DNA from: Voacanga thouarsii
Lineage: Eukaryota; Streptophyta; Magnoliopsida; Gentianales; Apocynaceae
Assembly (NCBI GenBank): GCA_026120185.1
Contig: JANUWF010001696.1
Span: 310,001-374,000, forward strand
Reading direction: 5' to 3'
Length of the DNA: 64,000 bases
The position numbers were made by a program, and so were the translations under genes. The notes below the pieces were generated by a model. It was not told where the DNA came from, searched no databases, and worked only from the letters and a program-made list of their open reading frames with translations. Shown in pieces: positions 23,675 through 34,699 of the stretch (position 1 is the first letter of the stretch; the number at the start of each line of letters is the position of its first letter).

Positions 23675-24482
23675 GTAAGTCCCTGCATAAACTCTTTTGT
23701 TAAATGTTGTGATGGCAAGTCTATGTGGTAAAGCTTTGTGAAGCTATTGTTAAACTATGGTTGCTTGGGTTGTAAACGTAGATATTTACTCTTTTATCGG
23801 TTTTGTTAAACTAACGATTTTATCAAGAACACTATTCTTTCTCCTAAATTTTTAGAAAACTCTTCTAAAAAAAAACCACGTTTTACAAAGCCAAGATATG
23901 AAAATATTTTGAATTAGAAATTGATGGTTATATTCATTGAGTACTCAATAAGGGTAGGCTAACAATACTAGTCTTGGAGGGCTTGAGTAAGTCTTCTGGC
24001 AGGATGGCACCTCTAGAAGATAAGCTCGGCTTGAAAAGGCGACAGTGTTGGTTGGTCAGGCCGGTTCGAGCTAGCATTTATACCTAGTAAGGTATTATTT
24101 ATTTTTCCGGCATGGACACCCAGATGGTTTTGTTAGGTGTAGAGAAGGAGGAGTATCTCACCCGGTGAGCTGTACACTCATCTTGATCAAAACACCCAAC
24201 GTGTGGTAATCTGGTCTAGGCAAGGTGCACAAAGTGTGGTGCCTTGTCCTCATAGAGCCCAACGTGTGGTGACATGACTATTTATTCGAGTGGATGATTT
24301 ATTTTATATAAAGTGTGACAATGAAAAAAACCCACTTCTTGCAAAGGGAAAAATTATTTATGACTTGCCGAATATTTCTGCAAATGTTTTTTACTATGCA
24401 TACATGAACTGTTCAAAGTACCATGTGCATACACAGGACTTACTGAGATTTAATCTCACACTGTTTTATATCATGTTTTCAG
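23675..24482 (+). other. Intron-like block in solo LTR-B
   Basis: Donor-like CAAGTAAGTCCCTGC, branch-like ACTTACTGAG at about 24439, pyrimidine-rich run and TTTTCAG|G. Length 808 bases, close to the 801 of Tekay-1 and 854 of Tekay-2. It encloses AACGTGTGG at about 24207 and 24259 and AAAGTGTGG at about 24234. Confidence 0.45.
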
Positions 24483-24769
24483 GAGATAGATTATGCTGAG
24501 CAAGTGGGGCATGTGATAGTTGAAGCTTTTGTTATTTCTTTCCATTGTGTTCTAGGAGTCAATTGTTGGTTCAAGTTTCTAATCGGATATTTGTTTTCGT
24601 TCAGTTTTGCTCGTGTTTGAGCCAATGTAATAAGATTTTTCCATTATTTATCTAAGCTTGATTTCTTTGGTTGTCTTTACATTTTTATTCCACGTTTTAA
24701 AGACCCCTTGTCCTCCGGGACGGGACGACATCCCTGCCCTTTTTGGGTATGTAGTAGTGGGGTGTTACA

Positions 24770-24993
24770 TGCCTAGCTTCATGAATCAATCAAGAACAAT
24801 TTTTCTGTTGTATGTTCGTACCCTATAATCTACACCTTACTGTGAAAGCATGACCCAATCACGTAGATCACTTACTAACACATTTAAACCTTAATGTGCA
24901 ATATATGCAAGCAAAAAATCATTAATTAATGAAACTTTTATTAATTTTAAAAGTACAAAAATGTATAGGCCATTTTGGGCATACATTCCAACA
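24770..24993 (-). repeat. Copia-A LTR, outer fragment with LTR terminus
   Basis: After solo LTR-B the copia LTR resumes and ends at CATTCCAACA. On the minus strand this is the LTR start TGTTGGAATGTATGCCC, a typical Tork/Angela-like terminus. GTTCC (24994-24998) would be its flanking target site; the partner copy at the other end is not in a recognisable state. Confidence 0.7.
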
Positions 24994-26129
24994 GTTCCCC
25001 ATTATGCCAAGTTCTTAAAAAACTAGTATAATAATAAAAAGGGGCTTTAAGGGGATGAAAGGGTGACCGTAGGGAAAAATGTTTCTACTATACCCCAAAG
25101 AAAACTTCCTCTAAAATAAAAGGATCACAACATGTTCACCATTCCTTGCTGCATTATTGGAAACAAATTAATTTTGGGTTGCTTATTAGATTTTGAAGCA
25201 CCTATTAGCGTCATGTTATATTTTCTCTATGCTACCTTACATCTATGATATTTGAGCACAAGAAAATGTGTTATCCCACTAGCGGTTAGGTCCAAAGCAC
25301 GTCCTAAGAGAGTGGTTGAGGATGTTCTAATAAAAGTCAATGAATTTGTTTTTTGGCAGATTTTTATGTTCTTAGAATGAAGAGTAGCTCTTCTTCTAAT
25401 TCTTCCCCCATTCTTTAAGGAAGACCCTTATTGAAGATAGCTAGGACACCAATTGATGTTCACAATAGCATATTATCAATGGGATTTGATAGGGAGAAAT
25501 TTTTGTTTAATATTTTTTATGCCATGAAATTTCCGTGTGATGAGTTGCCAAACATTTCCTTGATCGATATACTTGATCCACGTGTTGATAAAATACTTGC
25601 ACCCATATACATAAAGATGATGCAATTTAATTTGGATTTTAGTTTTAATGAGCACTTGCTAAATTCATTGCCTTTGGATTTTGATGTTGATATAATAACA
25701 TGGTTGAAGAATTAGTTGTACATCCCATTTTTTAGCATAAAATTAATTTGCCTATTTCTCCTAAAAGTATGTTACCATCTATTGTGAGTCCCCATTTACT
25801 TGAATTAAAAACTTTGCCATCTTATCTCAAATATGCATACTCAGGTGTAGAAGAAACATTGCACGTCATCATTGCTAATAATCTTTCTTCTTCTAAAGTG
25901 GAAATGTAAGTTTTCATACTTAAGGAGCACAAAACTCCAATTGGTTAGACCTTATCCGACATTAAGGAGATTAGTCCATCTACATGCATGTATCATACTA
26001 AGTCATCGAGAGAACCTAAAGGAGATTGAACCCCCTAATGATGGAAGTAGTGAAAACTAAGGCTTTAAAATTGCTAAAAGTTGGCACCATTTTTTCTGTT
26101 ACTGATTGGAGATAGGTAAACCTAATTCA
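24994..26129 (+). pseudogene. Athila-like protease and N-terminal pol remnant, left of solo LTR-A
   Basis: The plus strand reads as an Athila-type gypsy pol. A protease-like LLDFEAPISVML (usual D-L-G-A-S) lies at about 25190. It is followed by VEDVLIKVNEFVF and GRPLLKIARTPIDV, which runs into the 94-codon open stretch 25431-25715. Farther on come LLELKTLPSYLKYAYSG, ETLHVIIANNLSSS, LKEHKTPIGWTLSDIK and ISPSTCMYH, the linker before the RT. Stops and frame changes are frequent. The reading breaks at 26129 where solo LTR-A is inserted and resumes at 30611. Confidence 0.7.
26125..26129. repeat. Target-site duplication of solo LTR-A, left copy
   Basis: ATTCA precedes TGTGAAACCCC; ATTCA also follows the LTR at 30606-30610. 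Confidence 0.85.
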
Positions 26130-26370
26130 TGTGAAACCCCAGTCAAAACTAACCTTAGAGTAAGGGGGTTGGGATGCATATCATATTTTATTGCATGTTT
26201 AAATATATTTGTATATGATTTTATGTGCATTGAATTTGTGTTTTATAGTCTAGGGGGCTTCATTATGATTATTGAGTGAGAAGGGCAAAATGGTAATTTT
26301 TGCTTGAGGTGGAAAAAGGGAGATAGCTTGAGGATTGAATAGGAAAATATTTTTAGGGGGAAAATAAGAA

Positions 26371-26445
26371 TAAGAGTTGTTGTGGTTTAGTGGTTAGAGC
26401 CTTTACATTAAATCTTGAAGTCTTAGGTTCAAATTCCAACATAGG
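26371..26445 (+). promoter_or_regulatory. tRNA-like A-box/B-box module in solo LTR-A (best match)
   Basis: TGGTTTAGTGG (26383-26393) fits the A-box pattern at every constrained position. GGTTCAAATTC (26426-26436) fits the B-box core. The 32 bases between them are in the range of real tRNAs. It begins about 250 bases into the LTR. The bases on either side do not form an obvious acceptor stem. Confidence 0.55.
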
Positions 26446-28028
26446 AGCTTTAGCTTGGTTAAATTTTATTTTTGCTTGGGAAGTATCATTTTCGGCCTTA
26501 TGTGTTAGAAGTAGGGTTGAGATGTTGTCCTAAGAGAGACGTGATAGGAATATCCAAATCCTACTCCTTTGCTCTACACAAAATTCCTAAGGGGAATTTA
26601 TTTCCTCTTTATCCTTGATTTTTTCTATTTCTCAACTCATTAGTTTGATCAAATTGATCTAGCCATTTTCTTTCCAAAAATTCCAGCAAGGTGTTGTGGC
26701 TTTGAAGGTTCAAATTGTCTTAGTAAAAGACATCTTATGGACCAAAGAAATAGAAGAGGGGGAAGGATTTCAAGTGAATTAAATTCCTCTAGTGAACATT
26801 TTAAAAATTCCCTCTAGCTAGGTTCATCTTCCTTCTTGGAATGAACTGGAATTTTCCAGCTTGTTGTGCCTTCAAGGTGTCAAAATTCTTAGCCATTATT
26901 CCCTCCCAAATGCTGCCAGAAAATGGCCTTGTGGATCAGCTTGCAATCTGAATTTTTTTGGCCATTTTCGGACTGCACAAAGGTGGTGCAAAACTAGGAA
27001 AATTCCTGGGCAAATTCTCAGCTTTGGAGGTCCAAAACCAAGCTGTTTTCTTTCGATTTTTGCTCAGCACCTTAGCCACATTTTTCATCTCTAAAGAAGG
27101 CTGGAAACCAGCCTTGAAAGACCCCTGAAGACTCCTTCAAACTCTCTGCAAGCTGGCTGAAAAATGGCAGCTGAAAACTACCCAGAAATTCCAGCCTTGC
27201 AAAAATTCTATGCAGGAAAACCTTCCAGTTTTGTTTCCTAATTCATCCCTAGCCGAAACCTCAGCCTTCTTCTGCACAAACCACCCTTAAACCTCCATTA
27301 ACTAAACTTCATTGTCCTCTCCAAGCTTCTGCACGAAAATCCCATCATGGCTACCTAAAAGATTTTCAAAAAATTCTGCAATCATGCCTTGATTTGGATA
27401 CCAAAATTCCATCCACCATGATTTAACAACTTTCCATAAAATATACCTCAAACAACTAGACCTTCCCTTCACCATTACACTCCTTATTTTTGGCCACCCT
27501 TAGCCTCCCTCAACCAGCATTCCTCTAGCTGAAACACTGCCCAACAATTCGGCCATAGTAGACTTCCAAAAGCTCTCTAATAATCAAATATATTTTTGAA
27601 TTTTTTGTTTCCAAATTTGCTTCCTAAAAATATTCTTCAAGGATTTCACCAACTAGCCTTTCATTTTCCCTTCCAAACCAGAGAATCATCTTCCTTAACC
27701 CTACAACCAATTCGGCCAGCCCTAATCCTCCAGAATTTCGGCAGCTGCAAATCAAAACCTCTCAATTCCCTTCAACTTTCAAGAACACATAGCACACCAA
27801 GAACACCTACTCCTTCCTTTCATCTAATACCTCTTCAAATCACTTCAAAACACTGCTAAAAAACTCTAGAATTCATCTACTCACTGCCATGATTCCATCC
27901 ACACCATTCTTAACATCAAACTCCAAAATCCAACTTGCTAGTTTGGATCAAAAAGCAAAAATTTTTGAGAAGGCTCAAGAACACCTTTCTCTAATGAATA
28001 TATATATGAATAAACATGCTAATGGACC

Positions 28029-28057
28029 CTCTCTTTCTCTCTCTCTATCTCTCTCTT
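28029..28057 (+). repeat. CT microsatellite in solo LTR-A
   Basis: CTCTCTTTCTCTCTCTCTATCT-type run at the place corresponding to 8565 in Tekay-1. Confidence 0.75.
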
Positions 28058-29312
28058 GGCCAAATGACTTCTTCACCAATGGCCATGCTTTTTTCATCTT
28101 CCTTGGACGAATTTAGACCTCTAGGAGTTGAGATCCATTCAAAACTCCTTCAAAGTATTCATCAATCAAGTAAGCCTTTTCAACCCTCCTTGTAAATTCT
28201 AGATTCATGTCTCTAGGACGTTATTGATAGGAGATGGATTATGACTAGGATATGAGCATGTGTTGTTGTGATGAGTTAAAATTGAAGCATGAATGAATGT
28301 GTGTATATGGTGGAAATGGGATTGATGCATGTGATGATCTATCTTGGATGATATTATGATGTTTTAGGGTTTAATGCATGTCTCCATGTTCTGAGTGATG
28401 TATGTGATCAAACATGCTAGATATTATGTCATCTATGATGAATAAGATTTATATTCTTGGTTGATTATTAAAGCCATGGTTATATTTATGCTAGAAAAGG
28501 TTAGATCATGTCTTGATATCGTTAGATCTATGCTTATATGCATGATTTGGATGATTTGATGAATTGAAGGGTTGTAAATGTTCATGATTTTGATTAACAA
28601 TAGAACTATGGTCATGATCTAGTTGTCCCTAAAGCTAATTTTATTTCTTCAATAAAATATTTAATATTATGATTTTTGGCTAGTAATTTTGAAAACCCTA
28701 GGAGGGGTAGATTTGGAATATTATATATAATAAGGATATTTTAGTCAAATAAATAATAGCTTTTGCTAGAAAAATAAAATATATAGATATTATATATAAA
28801 ATAATAATATCAAATAAAACCTTTTAAGAAAATAATCATAATAAGTAAAATATTTACTATTAAAATTTAATTATTATCTTTTAACCAAAACCTACAAAAA
28901 TTTATTTAGTATCTTTCAATCGAGACTCATTAAAATTTATTTTCAACTAATTTTAATTATCAATTATTTTCTAGCAATTAATTATTAATAAATTATTATT
29001 TTACCTAGTACCACCTAGGACTTTTCATCAAATAAACTCTAAATTATTTTAGCAAGATTTAAACCTTCAACTTATTAGTACCTATTTTCCAAAACTCTAA
29101 TTATTTTAAATATCAAAATTAGCCTTGGCTTATAAACCTTTTTATTTATTATTTGGCCTTAAAGCTTAGGACACTAGGATTATGGTTGTAGTGAGTTGGG
29201 TCAATTTTAAATTGAGGAAGCAGATTTTGGCTTGAGTTTGACTGTGGTTTGTATTTACTCCATGCGAGGTTAGGTCAGCTGTTGGAGACCTTTTGTTGTG
29301 AGCAAGGATCAG

Positions 29313-30318
29313 GTAAGCTCCTGCATAAAACCTGTTTGATGAAAAATGATTTTTTTTATGGCAAGCCAAATTTAGAGTGCATGGTCACTCATTTCTGTAA
29401 AGGCAATTGAGGAATATTTCCATTCTCATTTCAGAAAAATAAATTATTTGCAAAGCAAGGAGCGGTTTTACTTAAAACCTAAAACTCTTTGTAAAAGCAG
29501 TTTTGCCCAAAACTTTGCAAAACCTTAATTTCCATTTTCAAATGGAACTATGTTTTGTTCATTTTTCCCAAGTGGGATACGTTACGTTGAGTACTCAATA
29601 AGAGTAGGCTAATAGTACTAGTTTTGAAGAGTAAGAGTGAGTCTTCTGGAAGGAGGCCACCTCCAAAAGATAAGCTCAACTTAGAGAAACGTCAGTACTA
29701 CTTAGTCATGCCGGTCCGAGCTAGTAGTTTTTATTTCAATCAAGTGACTGTGTTTTGCCGGAATGGACACTCAGCTGTTGTTTGGGTATAGAGAAGAAGG
29801 AGTATCTTGTCCGGTAGGCCGATCACCTACCTTTTGTCAGTCTGTACAAAGTGTGGCATTCTGATCGGCAGTATGCAAAAAGTGTGGCATACTAACCATG
29901 TGGACATGAGGCCCAACGTGTGGTAACCTATGAACACCATTTTTGAGTGGTTGATTTTATTGCACCTGTATGGTTTGAAAGCCAAAATGCCACTCTTGTT
30001 TTTGAACATCATTCATTGCTTGCCAGTATTTCTTTTGTCAGTCTGCACAAAGTGTGGGATTCTGACAGTTGTATGGTTATAGGGCCTAATGTGTGGTAAC
30101 CCATGACCACTTTTTGAGTGGTTGATTTTATTGTGCACGTGTATGGTTTCAAAAAGAGGAAAACAACACTCTTGCTTTTGACTAATATTTGTTGCTTGCC
30201 AATATTTCTCTTATAAAGATTTCACACTTTGCATCCACAAACTACTTTCACTAAACACCCAAACCACACATAGACTTACTAAGATTTCTGTCTCATCACC
30301 TTTTTACCATGATTTCAG
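29313..30318 (+). other. Intron-like block in solo LTR-A
   Basis: ATCAG|GTAAGCTCCTGC is the donor-like sequence, ACTTACTAAG at about 30266 the branch-like one and GATTTCAG|G the acceptor-like one. The longer length (1006 bases) is explained by the duplicated GTGTGG units. Confidence 0.45.
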
Positions 30319-30605
30319 GTCGATTCTGCTGTGGGGATGAGTAGCTAGTGTTATCTGCCTTGGAAGAGAATGTTGTCATTTATTTTTATGTATTGCTTTG
30401 GGGAGTTGAGAGTGGATGATTTTATTTATGGATTAGTTTTTATTTTGGGAATTCTTGGATTTATTCTGGGGTTGTAATAAATTTTAAGTTAAATTATTAT
30501 TTTTATTCTGCTATTTTATTTGTGTGACCTAGTTACAAAGACCCCTTGTCCTTTGGACGGAGTGACATCCCTGGCCCTGGCGGGCCTAGGTAGCAGGGTG
30601 TTACA

Positions 30606-30610
30606 ATTCA
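30606..30610. repeat. Target-site duplication of solo LTR-A, right copy
   Basis: ATTCA after GTGTTACA, identical to 26125-26129. Confidence 0.85.
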
Positions 30611-31757
30611 TTTATTTCCCAAGAAATTTGGCATTACCATTGTTAAAAATAAGGAAGGAAAAAAAGTTCTTACTAGGTTTCAAAATGGCTGAAGAGTTTA
30701 CACAGATTATAGGACACTTAATGCCAACACTAGGAAGGACTATTTTCCCCTTACCTTTCAAGGACCAAATGTTGGAGTGTCTTGCTGGTTCTTCTCATTT
30801 TTGCTTTCTAGATGGGTTCTTTAGATACTTTTAAATTGCCAGTGCACTTGAGGACTAGGAAAAGACCACATTCATATGTATCTTTAGATATCTGCATATA
30901 GGAGAATACCTTTTGGTCTTTGCAATGGTCTCCGAACTTTTCAAAGATGCATGCTTTCCATCTTTTTTGAGTATGTTACACATGTTATTAATGTCTTTAT
31001 GGATGATTTTACTATGTATGGTATTTATTTTGATGCATAATTAGAAAATTACAAACTCGTTGTTAAAAAGTGTATTGAAACAATCCTTGTTTTGAATAAT
31101 GAAAAGTGTCACTTTATGGTAAATCAAGGAATAGTTTTAGGGCATGTTGCATTGAGTAAGGGAATTGAAGTTGATAAAGCAAAAATTAAGGTAATCAAAT
31201 CTCTTTCTTTCCCTTCTAATATGCGTGGAATAAGGGCCTTTCTAGGCCATGCTAGGTTTTATAGAAGGTTCATCAAAGATTTTTCAAAAATTGTTCAACC
31301 TTTGTGTCATTTATTACAAAAGGAACATCCTTTTAACTTTGATGAAAATTGCAAAAAAGCTTTTGATTTGTTTAGGAACAAATTAATTTTTACCCCATAA
31401 TTCAACCACTAAATTTGGATTTGCTGTTTGTAATTATGTATGATGCTAGCGATAAGGCAGTCGGTGTAGTTTACGGGCAAAAGGTAGATAAAGTTACTTA
31501 TGTTATTTGCTATACTGTTCATGTTCTTAATCATGCACAATGCAACTATGCTACTATTGAGAAGGAATTTTATGCTATTATATTTACTTCAGAAAACATT
31601 TGTTCACACTTATTGGTAACTATGGTGATTATCTTTTTGGATCATGCAGCTTTGAGGCATTTGCACAAGAAGAAAGAGTCAAACCCAGACCCTTGAGGTG
31701 GATTATCTTGCTCTAAGAATTTAACATTGAAATTCATGATAAAAGGGGAGTGGAGAA
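30611..31757 (+). pseudogene. Athila-like reverse transcriptase and RNase H remnant, right of solo LTR-A
   Basis: Continues the pol cut at 26129. Seen in order: PLPFKDQMLECLAGSSHFCF, a decayed middle, the catalytic VFMDDFTMYG at about 30993-31015, then an open stretch 31092-31400 with EKCHFMVNQGIVLGHV, GIRAFLGHARFYRRFIKDFS and LLQKEHPFNF. After a stop, RNase H follows at 31415-31696: MYDASDKAVGVV, EKEFYAIIFTSE and LDHAALRHLHKK keep the expected acidic residues. The text ends in GVENV near 31757 where another LTR begins. Integrase is absent. Confidence 0.8.
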
Positions 31758-33030
31758 TGTAAGAGATTGCGGTCACAGAAGCAAACAAAAACAATAATCA
31801 ACTGCAAAAAACCACAGTGGAAGCTATAACAATATACCTTTATGTTTATGGATCAATTTTGACTGCTTATATTAATCAGGGGCCAATGCAACGTTTGAAA
31901 TCTTTGCCCTTAAAGATGATTCTAGTTGTTATCCAGCAAGCCTCCTACTCCGGTGCATGAACGCATAACATCTAGTTTTCAGAATATGACCACTGCCTAA
32001 TATGCTCATGAGAGCTATGGGAAAAGAATTGGTCTTTGTTTCTACTTGACCCTCTCCTAACTGATGTGTTTGAATTTAGGTATAAAAATAAGCATATTCT
32101 CAATCAAGTTTAAATTAAAACGTTAAATCCCAAATTACATATATGAGCAAGTGTACTCATCATTAAGCATGGCATAGGGTTCAAACGAGTGTCGATCATC
32201 AAGGAACAAGTATGCATTAATCACGTTTTTTTCATTGTTTAACCGACTCAATAAAGTGGAAAAGAATAGAAAAATAAATAAAATAAATTTAAAAGATATA
32301 TACATGTCAAGGATGGAGAAGTATGTAACTCAAACCATTATTTTGACAAACATGATCTTAAAATACCCAATCATTATCATAACTAATTATTCTCTTGGCA
32401 TCATGAAGGATTAATATAGATTCACTTCTTTTCCAATCAATGAAATCACTATCTTCTAGATAAATTAGCATCATATATCCTGTCTCAACTAATTCACCCA
32501 AAATGCATTAAACACAATCCTTATTTAAATCCCCATATTCTGGCAAATTTAAAACATTAAATTAACTAATGATTCCATATCCTGGTAGACATCAATTAAT
32601 CTTTAGTTACCCAGTTCTTCACAATTAACCCATTTTCCAAGCAAGTTAAGAGACCACAAATATAAAATTAATGAATTGAAACTACCATCAATCCATTTTC
32701 CAAACAAGTTAATGGAAAGAAACAACAAATTAATCTCGTAATCAACACAAGTAATTAAATATCAAGAATAACAATCAATTAATCAAAAGATCAAAGTGAC
32801 TTTAAAAACTATGAATACCTAAAATAATGTCAAATTACAATAAAACAATTAATACATCATTATTCAAGAAAAAGAAAACAAAGTTAAAAGAAAGCATTTA
32901 TAGACAAGCTTCTTTTTTCTTCCTTCGTAGACCCTCTTGTACAATCCTCCTTGAACTGAAGAATTCCGCCATTATTTGAGTGATTTTTTGTTTGATTTCC
33001 GAATTCTCTCTTTTTCCTTATGTTTTCCCT

Positions 33031-33040
33031 CTATTTATAG
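33031..33040 (-). promoter_or_regulatory. TATA box of minus-strand LTR
   Basis: CTATAAATAG followed on the minus strand by AGGGAAAACATAAGG. It is the clearest core promoter of this LTR. Confidence 0.5.
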
Positions 33041-33139
33041 GCTTTTGAAGTGCCTAAATTCATTCCTTTAGGGTTTCTGGCTGACTAGAAGTAGAAAAAT
33101 ACTAAAACACCATAAATTGCCAAAAATTGCGTACAAAAA

Positions 33140-33415
33140 TCGAGGCATCGCCTCATCATCAGGGCACAGCCGACGCCGTCTCCGGCCTCCTAGTCGTCGC
33201 CGGTTGTGGTTTGTCTCTCTATTTGTTTCCCGATTTTTCTTAATTTTTCCTCCAATCCTTCCAGAGTGCAGCCAGTGCCACCTCTAGCCTCCCAACCAGT
33301 GCCGGTTTGGTTCTATTCCACTCTGTTTCACTTGTTTTTTGTTGTCTCAAAGTGCGTACCAATAGCATGTGACCGACACCAGTTCCCTTGTCCTTGCCGG
33401 TGCTGCCTCTAATAT
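33140..33415. promoter_or_regulatory. GC-rich GGCGCC-type island (c)
   Basis: AGCCGACGCCGTCTCCGGCC, GTCGTCGCCGGTT, GCAGCCAGTGCCACC, ACCAGTGCCGGTTTGG, CCGACACCAGT and TTGCCGGTGCTGCC follow one another at intervals of 20-100 bases. With a TATA about 100 bases away on the minus strand, this is the position of a U3 enhancer. Confidence 0.45.
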
Positions 33416-33596
33416 ATTTTGTGACGTTTTTGTCTTATTTTACCCCTAAAATTTGAAATAATGCACAAAATACATTTTCAAGGGTAAAATCTCAAATATA
33501 AAGGAATATAACTAGTTATTGAATAAAATGTATCACAAAATAGCCTTAAGTAACTAGGAAATATGTGACTAATTTAGTCCATATCACTAACCAACA

Positions 33597-34699
33597 ATGT
33601 CAAGAAGAATAGTTTCTCTATTCTTGTTTCTCAGATAAATAGAAACATAGAGAGAGATGAAAAATAAAAGAGAGAGAAATAATAATGTGGCTGTCTTTTA
33701 TCACGGTAAAGGAATTAGAGAGATTGAACTTATCTCACACAGTTTCAATAATCACAAAACTACAGGGATAACTCTGTTTTTCATATGTTTGGATGTTAAT
33801 CTCTCATCCTCCTACAGAAGACGTTTAGCTAGGGCAAAACACTAAACACCATTATATTCCGTGAAAACTTAGTCTAGGCTTTTGGCTAAGGTATTATTAT
33901 TCACTCTTGGACTTAATATGCCTATAAGCAATAAATCTCAAATATTTATTTTTTGGACTAATAAAAACAACCCAATAAATAATCAAAGAATCCAAATAGG
34001 ACCAACGTTTTTTTATCAAGCCATTTTACCTAGTTCAGGCCCAGGTTAGTTTTTTCAATTATTGAATCTGAGATCTGCCCAAAATAATTAATTAACTAAT
34101 TGTACTAGGTAATTAATTTATTCTCTCTCGACATTTTTTTTTATTCTAACCCGATAATAATTTAGACTTTCTGATCCTCTTTAATCGTGACAATTTCTAT
34201 AGTCCAAAATCAATTAGGATTTACGGGCTACTTTGAGGACCAAAATATACATTGCCTTGGCTACTAAAAGGACTAAATAATAGCCTTGCTATATAAATAG
34301 TTGTATTTTATATTTTAAATCATTTCTAATATCACCATAAAAAAACATTGATCACAAGGACAATGTTGCATTTTTGACCTACTGGTATTAACAAATATAC
34401 CTCTCTACATAACGTCGTACATGTAGAAAGGAAGATGATACTAACACCTATCTAAATGATATGTACCATCCTTAAACCTCTACTCCAATGATCCATGACT
34501 TCCTATAATGTTTTCACTTTCCAATGGGGCTACCCTAAAACATACATTCAAGTTATATTCTCTAGGACCTTAGATTATTAGTTGATTGGAACAGTCACAA
34601 TAGGTGATATAGTATAGAAGTTATCTTGTACACATCTGTCATAACTAACTAGCCATATATACCTAACATATAAGTATATTGGTTCGACAATAGAACCTC
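33597..34699 (-). repeat. Angela/Tork-like LTR fragment, minus strand
   Basis: From about 33870 the sequence matches 20640-21250 and, reversed, 41590-42380: a run of landmarks such as GGACTAATAAAA, AATTAGGATTTACGGGCTA, TGGCTACTAAAAGGAC and CTTGTACACATCTGTCATAAC. It stops at ACCTC|TGTTATCCC where the SIRE-like LTR begins, so the LTR terminus is missing. The first ~270 bases (33597-33870) contain GAGAGAGAAATAA words and a 62-codon open frame without any domain. Confidence 0.55.

Larger units (their letters stand above)
21426..24769 (+). mobile_element. Solo LTR-B (Tekay-like, same family as Tekay-2)
   Basis: It starts TGTAATACCCCGCCCAAAAC and ends GTAGTGGGGTGTTACA; 3344 bases, with no internal domain, primer site or polypurine tract beside it. 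The sequence closely matches the LTR of Tekay-2 (58710-60810) on both sides of a deletion in the latter. It contains a tRNA-like A/B-box module (21683-21745), donor-like TCAAGTAAGTCC (23671), the GTTGAG-type TTGAGTACTCAATAAGGG block (23938), three GTGTGG words and acceptor-like TTTTCAGG (24476-24483). Solo LTRs normally arise by recombination between the two LTRs of one element. Confidence 0.85.
26130..30605 (+). mobile_element. Solo LTR-A (diverged relative of Tekay-1 LTR)
   Basis: It starts TGTGAAACCCCAGTC and ends GCAGGGTGTTACA; 4476 bases, flanked by perfect ATTCA duplications, with no internal domain. It shares the beginning, tRNA-like module, CT run, AT-rich segment, intron-like block and terminal hairpins with the Tekay-1 LTR but is clearly more diverged. 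It has five GTGTGG words within 29,838-30,095, more than any other LTR here, apparently through a local duplication of the CACAAAGTGTGG...GTGTGGTAACC unit. Open frames inside (for instance 27596-27859) show no domain. Confidence 0.9.
31758..33596 (-). repeat. Probable LTR, minus strand, family not recognised
   Basis: Bounds TGTAAGAGATTGCGG and ACTAACCAACA give TGTTGG...TTACA on the minus strand. A clean TATA (CTATAAATAG) lies at 33031-33040, and a GC-rich island at 33140-33415 sits upstream of it on that strand. No coding sequence is seen. AATGT occurs at both ends (31756-31760 and 33596-33600), but it overlaps the presumed termini, so neither ends nor duplication are certain. It cuts the Athila-like RNase H at its left. 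Confidence 0.45.

Noticed and set aside
25431..25715. Independent small host gene of 94 codons
   Set aside because: Upstream and downstream text in other frames continues an Athila-like protease-to-RT linker, so it is part of a decayed pol.
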